Origin: Ectocarpus siliculosus
Taxonomy: Eukaryota > Sar > Phaeophyceae > Ectocarpales > Ectocarpaceae
Assembly: GCA_000310025.1 (NCBI GenBank)
Contig: FN649728.1
Coordinates: 6,715,473-6,726,201 of the forward strand
Reading direction: 5' to 3'
Length of the DNA: 10,729 bases
Position 1 is the first letter of the stretch. Each line of letters opens with the position of its first letter. The translations under genes were made by a program, and so were the position numbers. The notes beneath the pieces are model-generated. The model did no database searches, was not told the DNA's origin, and was given only the letters and a program-made list of their open reading frames with translations. Below, in pieces: positions 6,712 through 10,729 of the stretch.

Positions 6712-6931
6712 GGTCTTTGTTTTCAAGCCATTTTCACGCCTTGTGCGTATTCCGCCGCACGTTGTTGGCGAGGGCATTTTATTTGAACCCCGTTTACACA
6801 GGGGTAGGGCAGAGCAGTGTTTGCTTGTGGTCGCGGACAGCAGTTGTGGTCGCAATCTTCGGGCTTTCACTTGGTGGTGGGAATTCGAGAGAGATGCAAT
6901 GCTAAACCTAAAGCATCCGCCTAGACTGTAA
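6712..6931 (+). CDS. Candidate terminal exon after 6489-6589, frame undecided
   Basis: It follows an acceptor-like CCGTTATTTCAG, with a branch-point-like ACTGAAT upstream, giving a 122-base intron from the donor at 6590. Two frames remain open after joining. One ends at TAA 6903-6905 and contains a hydrophobic stretch around TAVVVAIFGLSLGGG that could cross a membrane. The other ends at TAA 6929-6931 and contains VFKPFSRLVRIPPHVVGEG and FTWWWEFERDAML. Neither resembles a family I can name. A poly(A) signal is not evident. Confidence 0.22.
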
Positions 6932-7261
6932 ATTGTTCACGTGTTTGCATGTACATACAGCAGTCGGTTCAACTCGTGAGAACGTTATGATTACCCCATA
7001 CAGCTGGCAGACACATGCATGCAGCCGCCAAGCAGTTTGTTGCGCACACACAAATAGCTCACGATTGCAGCAGCACACCTCACATCTCCATGACTGCTGT
7101 TGTGGGCGTAGTGTGCAGACAAGTCCGCTTGCTGCCGTGTACCGCCGTACATATGATACATACTCCAAAATTTTGAATTTTTCTGCGGCTGCGTAGCGCG
7201 TTTGACGACACCCCAGAGGGCACTTGGAGGCGTTTTTCTTTCTGCCAGCGTTGCTTACCCC
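6932..7261. other. No supported gene
   Basis: Frames of 60 to 90 codons exist on both strands and overlap. A pyrimidine-rich acceptor-like string (GTTTTTCTTTCTGCCAG) ends at 7248, just before a fragment of the inverted-repeat family. Confidence 0.4.
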
Positions 7262-7325
7262 AGACCACCGTTTTCGGTGCTGGCAGCCTCTTGGTTGTGG
7301 AGCAGTCGAGCTTTAAGAATCGACC
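7262..7325 (+). mobile_element. Fragment of the MITE-like family (right-arm side)
   Basis: CCGTTTTCGG, then CTTGGTTGTGGAGCAGTCGA and GCTTTAAGAATCGACC, matches the inner right side of copies C (GGTGGTGGAGCAATCGATC) and D (CCATTTTCGGCAACGCC, GAGCTTCGAAAATCAGTCC). The outer end is not recognisable, so the copy is broken. Confidence 0.4.
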
Positions 7326-7556
7326 ACAACAACACCTATATACGCCCCAGGCACACTTTTTTTCCGCACCCCTTTCTTGTACTTTCTTACGGCTGTGGGG
7401 TAATTGTGGTAATCATGACCGCCTTGTTTGCGCCGTTTTTTTTTTTTTGCTTGTCTTCTAAGCTTTGATACCGGCGTGTGTGCATGGCACCGAAGCCGTG
7501 TGAAACTGTTTTTAGACCACCTCATCAATCGCCTTCTACGTTCTGTGAACCCACAC

Positions 7557-7580
7557 AAGATAACACGCCCACATGCATAG
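7557..7580 (+). mobile_element. Short left-arm fragment of the MITE-like family
   Basis: CAAGATAACACGCCCACATG followed by CAT nearly repeats AAGATACCACGCCCCCCTGC (left arm, copy A, from about 775). Too short to prove descent. Confidence 0.25.
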
Positions 7581-8447
7581 GAACCACATCCCCCCCAACC
7601 CATCGACTTTATCGCGGGGTATGTTTTCTTGTGTAGGGTATGGCACCACACCTCCGCAGTAGGCATAACGACGTTTTTTGTTTGCTGGTGTCGGTTGCTG
7701 TTGGTGCCAACGAACAATCGATCGTTGCCCCCGGACTGCTGTGTGGTATCATTTTGCTGGAAGTTCGTCCTCCACCCCTATGGCTTGTCGACTGGAGTTG
7801 GTTGTGATGTGAAGGCGTGTGCGTTGACGATCTTGACTGCTGCCGCCCGTGGTGGGGAGCCAGCCACCGTAACCGTTGTATGGTATCGCATTGTTCATGC
7901 GCAGGAAACGGTATTTAGTGGTGGAATACAAATATGACACCTCCAGCGTTTGTTTTACCTTCTTCCTTTGTGACTCCTGCTTATGCATGAACATGGGTAC
8001 ACACCACCAAGAGGTGGAGACTGGCGCCGGTAACAGATGGGACGAAGTCACACATAAACACGCATGTCTTGTTGTTGGCCAGTCGACTAGCGCGGTCAAC
8101 GCTTATTCAATAACACACACACACGTGCAGTTCACTATTGTTTCTGTCTGAAATCCGGAGGACAGCCTAGTCTCCCCGGTGACCCTTACGACGGGGCGGC
8201 CTTTGGAATTGTTTCCCGTTTCCCGCCGCACTGAGACTGGCGTTCCATGATAATGTTAGTGACACAGGCACATGCACGCACACATTCACACTCTGCTGTC
8301 GTGCAATCCTGCGCCCCCCACAACAGCTGCGCAACAGGTATAAGGTTACCGTTGACGGTGGGCACACCCTCTGACCCCTCTCGGCATCAACAACACGACC
8401 CCCACAGCATGAGAACTTCTGTCCCATCTTCCAACTTCTCTATCTAA
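7581..8447. other. No gene seen
   Basis: Overlapping short frames on both strands, none favoured. The stretch contains scattered CA-rich spots at 8112-8124 and near 8267-8290, and a GCAACAG|GTATAAGG donor-like string near 8337. No repeat or RNA gene was recognised. Confidence 0.4.
8112..8124 (+). repeat. Short CA microsatellite
   Basis: A little over six CA units. Confidence 0.8.
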
Positions 8448-8466
8448 CCCCCTCCCCTCCCCCCCG
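8448..8466 (+). promoter_or_regulatory. C-rich pyrimidine tract upstream of the candidate first exon
   Basis: Nineteen bases of C with two T interruptions lie about 80 bases before the ATG at 8549. It could be a promoter-proximal GC element or a pyrimidine tract of an upstream 5'-UTR intron, since GCATCAATGCAG|AGG follows at about 8500. No TATA box is seen. Confidence 0.2.
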
Positions 8467-8548
8467 TCTACATTTTTTTCTGTTGTGCCGCTCTCTATGC
8501 ATCAATGCAGAGGTTTTCAAGAGTCTGGTGGCGTTTTTTTGATATCGT

Positions 8549-8679
8549 ATGTCTTCGAGGGCAAGCAAGCGACGGAGCACGGTTAGCGCCGGAAATGTGT
8601 CCTCCAAAGCCTCCGCGGGAGGCGGAGGCGGTGGCGGTGGCGCGTCGGAAGACGCAGGAGACGAGGACGGGGGGGGCAG
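8549..8679 (+). CDS. Candidate first exon: basic/Ser-rich start, Gly run, acidic tail
   Basis: The ATG at 8549 opens 43 complete codons plus two bases before CAG|GTGAGC at 8679/8680. A stop follows at once in the unspliced frame. The protein starts MSSRASKRRSTVSAGNVSSK, then has eight glycines in a row and an acidic ASEDAGDEDGGG stretch. Such low-complexity, charged N-termini are common in eukaryotic nuclear or signalling proteins, but the function is unknown. It joins in phase to 9359-9416 across a 679-base intron. The glycine codons vary (GGA, GGC, GGT), so this is not a simple slipped homopolymer. The antisense poly-Pro frame here is taken as a shadow. Confidence 0.5.
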
Positions 8680-8870
8680 GTGAGCGGTCGCGTTCGGAAC
8701 GGCGTGCCACTTCATGTCCCGTTGTACCAAGAAAACATGTTGTTCTCGTACGTACATGTGGTGCTTCATGCCCATACTCTACTCCATTGCAGCAACATTG
8801 ACATATTCCCGCTGTAGGAAGCAATGGCATGCTCCGTTGTGGCAGCATTAGACAAGTGTTTTTTTCATAC

Positions 8871-9004
8871 GTGAATCCCGGAATGCTATCGACGAGACGG
8901 GTCCGACGCCGCCATTTTCGGCAACGCCACTATTTCCGCTGTAGAGCCATCGAGCTTCGAAAATCAGTCCAGGGTGTGTTTTATGTTAGGTATAACAACC
9001 TACG
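8871..9004 (+). mobile_element. MITE-like element copy D, truncated at the left
   Basis: TATCGACGAGACGGGTCCGA, then CGCCGCCATTTTCGGCAACG, matches the interior of copy B (CTCGACAAGACGGTTCCAAC, then GCCTCCCGCCATTCTCGAC). The right arm at about 8941-9004 (GAGCTTCGAAAATCAGTCC, then GTGTGTTTTATG and ending ACCTACG) matches the right ends of A and B. The matching left arm was not found upstream. Confidence 0.5.
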
Positions 9005-9358
9005 ATGTGCGTGTGTAGACTTGGGGCTCCGAAGTGATTTCTCGGGATCACAGGTCAAACGTCATCCCACGGCCATGAAAGATGAAGGTTAAAGCCGTTC
9101 GCCTGTCGAGCCTCCTGCCTTCTTGTTGGTGTCCATTTCCTCCTCGATGGAACCAGTGTTTATGCATAACAACAGCAGTCGCTGCGGTTAGCTTAGCGAA
9201 GAGTCATTGTATACTTGATGGCTGAGAGGCAAGAGAAACGTACGGCTAGCAATACCGCATTCACTCAAGCGGTTACTTGAACGAGGTTGGGTCTGTCTTG
9301 CCTTGTGCCTTGTTTCTCCTTGTTTGATGTTGTGTTTTTTTTTTCATGTCGCGAACAG
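9005..9358. other. No gene seen; right part of putative intron
   Basis: No repeat or reading frame stands out until the poly-T acceptor tract at about 9333-9344. Confidence 0.4.
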
Positions 9359-9416
9359 ATCTCTGAGGAACACTCCTTCTCGACGCACTACCTCCAGGGG
9401 AGGGGATAACACCCAG
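9359..9416 (+). CDS. Candidate second exon, basic Ser/Thr/Arg-rich
   Basis: The 58-base block has a poly-T plus AACAG acceptor and a CCCAG|GTGAGA donor. Of the three frames only one is open throughout: SLRNTPSRRTTSRGGDNTQ. This is exactly the phase required after the exon ending at 8679, with the junction codon AG|A giving Arg. It continues the basic, Ser/Thr-rich character of the first exon. The exon ends in phase 0. Possible next exons in that phase start at 9588 (QSINQPECVVQ, stop at 9645) or 9746 (KELSRDRIDFWCEDNN). The choice cannot be made by eye. Confidence 0.45.
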
Positions 9417-9658
9417 GTGAGACAAACACGCCCTTTTGTGCTTGGGTTAAGGAGACCCGTGTTTTTTTTGTGTGTGAAAAGTGTACTCCTGTACGTTTCG
9501 GCAAGTTGGGCGAGATGGCTCTCACATGAATCTTGGATAACTGCACGAAAAAAGAGACGAAGAAACAGAACATGCTTGTATCGACAGCAGTCCATCAACC
9601 AACCCGAATGTGTTGTTCAAGAGACTGCTGTGTATACGTGGACATGATAAAACATTGA

Positions 9659-10002
9659 TTTCTACACGCGTTTACCCCTTTTGGGGTACACTTGGCCTGT
9701 GACCACGGAAGGCGTTTGCGTCAGGTAAACCGGTACAAATTTTAGAAGGAACTTAGCAGAGACCGCATCGATTTTTGGTGTGAAGATAACAACATGAAGA
9801 AGGTAGCGCAAGATGAAAATATCGTCAAGTACAGGAAGGGTGCCTGGGTTACCTTCCTCCGGTGTGACCCCAGCCGATACGTGAAAATATGTACACCGAA
9901 AGGTGCACGCTGGCGCCAGAAGGACGAAAACACACACGCGTGCATTACATGCGATGCCCTTTCAAAGATTGAATTTACTCGAAAGGCAGCACTGATATCG
10001 TA
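9659..10002 (+). CDS. Unidentified coding block, multicopy, interrupted by TAG
   Basis: In one frame 9659-9742 reads to GVHLACDHGRRLRQVNRYKF, then TAG at 9743-9745. It resumes as KELSRDRIDFWCEDNN through an ATG at 9794 and KYRKGAWVTFLRCDPSRYVK, to a Cys-containing ACITCDALSKIEF and a stop at 10001-10003. The TAG lies in ACAAATTTTAG, which could be a splice acceptor with the real exon starting at 9746. CAG|GTAAAC at 9723 is a good donor, but the two sites are too close to be one intron. The composition (Trp, Cys, Lys, Asp) is protein-like and the diverged copy at 3588 supports past coding. Cys pairs might bind zinc; no known domain is identified. Confidence 0.4.
9673..9688. other. Perfect hairpin at the left end of the coding repeat
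   Basis: TACCCC, loop TTTT, GGGGTA. The equivalent place in the other copy (about 3588-3600) reads TACCTTTTTAGGGTA, so the hairpin-like structure is partly kept. Confidence 0.55.
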
Positions 10003-10147
10003 GTGACAACACTCTTTGGGGGGCCGAACCCGTGTGTGTGGCAAAATACTGGGATGACTTGAGTTTAGAGGTGAAAGGCCAATCAAAGTCGGTGTCTATT
10101 GAAGTAGAGCGTCTTGGTATAGAAAATCTGGGGTTGAGCACTGCTGT
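9996..10147 (+). CDS. Continuation of the unidentified coding block in another frame, ending at a GTAAGT donor
   Basis: Immediately where the previous frame stops, another plus frame opens and reads LWGAEPVCVAKYWDDLSLEV, then KGQSKSVSIEVERLGIENLG and LSTAV. It is protein-like, with alternating hydrophobic residues typical of beta strands, and reaches GCTGT|GTAAGTA, a full consensus donor, at 10147/10148; unspliced it stops at 10149-10151. The change of frame could be a frameshift in a decaying gene. It could also be an intron ending at ATATCGTAG (10003), with a donor such as CTCCG|GTGTGA near 9870 giving the right phase. No family is recognised. Confidence 0.38.
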
Positions 10148-10189
10148 GTAAGTAAAGGGGAGATTATCTCTTACGGTAAGGCGGGACCC

Positions 10190-10690
10190 ACAACCGCCCC
10201 CCCCCTCCCCGCACGTCACTTCACGTCGCCCCCTAAATCACCACCCCCTTTAGTTGTAAACCGATGGGTACCCATTCCCTCGACATAACGTCATCTCCTG
10301 AATTACATGCCGTCACCCCGCCAAATTTAATCGCGCGGTTAGTTTGCACGACCCCCCCTCCCCTCAACGTCACGTCGCCCCTTAGATTACCACCCTCCCG
10401 TTTTCAACCGCGGTTACCCACTACCTCACCTCCCCACTTCCCTCAACATCGTGTCACCCGGCTAATTTTCATTACGTCACCCTCCTTTATTTATTCACGC
10501 AGCTAATTTACATGGCGCCACCTCCCCTCCGATCACGTCCTCTAGATTGCCGGACCTCTCGCTGTGAACCATGGGGACCCACGACCTTATATCCCCCGAC
10601 CTCCCCTCAACATGAACGTCACCCCGCTATCATTTTCATCGCGTAATCCCCTAAAGTTCCACCGTCGCGCTTTCAACCGCGGCGTCAGGA
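10190..10690. repeat. C-rich degenerate tandem array
   Basis: A loosely repeated unit recurs at about 10222, 10371, 10534 and 10637: CACGTCGCCCCCTAAATCACC, CACGTCGCCCCTTAGATTACC, CACGTCCTCTAGATTGCCGG and CATCGCGTAATCCCCTAAAG. Each is followed by a TTTTCAACCGCGG-type or GTGAACCATGGGG-type box and CTCCCCTCAAC-type C-rich spacers. A second motif, GCTAATTTTCATTACG or similar, appears between them. Periods of roughly 100 to 160 bases indicate old, rearranged copies. The open frame at 10264-10506 is rejected because it follows this repeat. Confidence 0.6.
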
Positions 10691-10729
10691 TCGACGCAAG
10701 CGGCAGAGGAAGAACGGTCAGCGCAAGGA
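10689..10729 (+). CDS. Possible partial basic exon at the window edge
   Basis: After GGCGTCAG the last 41 bases read DRRKRQRKNGQRK in phase 0, the phase in which the candidate exon at 9359-9416 ends. The acceptor lacks a good pyrimidine tract, and the peptide is short and cut by the window end. Confidence 0.12.

Larger units (their letters stand above)
8680..9358 (+). other. Putative intron carrying an inverted-repeat element
   Basis: It begins GTGAGC and ends with a ten-T run, then CATGTCGCGAACAG at 9358. At 679 bases it is a usual size for intron-rich algal genomes. It contains a truncated member of the MITE-like family at 8871-9004. No other gene is supported inside it; a plus-strand frame at 8829-9092 runs through that element and is rejected. 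Confidence 0.42.

Noticed and set aside
7313-7717. 134-codon minus-strand frame
   Set aside because: The long Lys/Arg run comes from the plus-strand T-run; no splice or start signal supports it and the plus strand is equally open nearby.
8440-8775. Minus-strand frame with a poly-Pro run
   Set aside because: The poly-Pro is the antisense of the Gly run in the plus-strand exon, which has a good ATG and donor; no minus-strand splice signals fit.
8829-9092. 87-codon plus-strand frame, at first taken as an exon
   Set aside because: It runs through copy D of the inverted-repeat family, and the matching parts of A and B are non-coding.
9303-9647. Continuous plus-strand frame of 114 codons
   Set aside because: It includes the poly-T tract and acceptor before 9359 and the donor after 9416; only the bounded exon is kept.

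Overview
This window looks like eukaryotic nuclear DNA: repeat-rich and gene-poor. There is no bacterial gene packing. The longest uninterrupted reading frame is about 181 codons, and the best coding signals are short blocks bounded by splice-like sites (poly-T plus CAG/TAG acceptors, and CAG|GTGAGC, CAG|GTGAGA or GTAAGT donors). Balanced base composition, implied introns of about 100 to 700 bases and many diverged repeats would suit a brown alga or related stramenopile. That placement is only a weak inference, and no gene was recognised by homology.

Layout. Bases 1-290 are G and C homopolymers, probably unreliable sequence. Bases 628-998 hold an inverted-repeat (MITE-like) element; further members of the family lie at 3948-4165, 4582-4922 and 8871-9004, with fragments near 7262 and 7557. 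Bases 1321-1636 are a small tandem array enclosed by inverted ends. Bases 1476-2381 contain only weak small coding candidates on both strands. Bases 2578-3086 are a five-copy minisatellite built around a GTACCATGGTAC-type palindrome, followed by a two-copy 104-base repeat (3196-3395). A degraded, coding-like repeat at 3588-3745 is related to a better preserved copy at 9659-10151. Bases 5621-6024 and 6489-6905 hold candidate exons. Bases 6906-8448 hold little that can be supported. The right end (10190-10690) is a C-rich degenerate tandem array.

The best gene candidate is on the plus strand. A first exon (8549-8679) encodes a basic, Ser-rich start, a run of eight glycines and an acidic tail, and ends at CAG|GTGAGC. 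A second exon (9359-9416) has a poly-T acceptor and a CAG|GTGAGA donor and joins in phase. The intron between them carries one of the MITE-like copies. Downstream is an unidentified coding block (9659-10151) with one in-frame TAG and one change of frame, ending at a GTAAGT donor. It may be later exons of the same gene, a separate gene, or a broken multicopy element gene.

No CRISPR array, tRNA, rRNA or recognisable transposase was seen. The two most notable points are the foldback family, two of whose members have a doubled left arm, and the unidentified two-copy coding relic.
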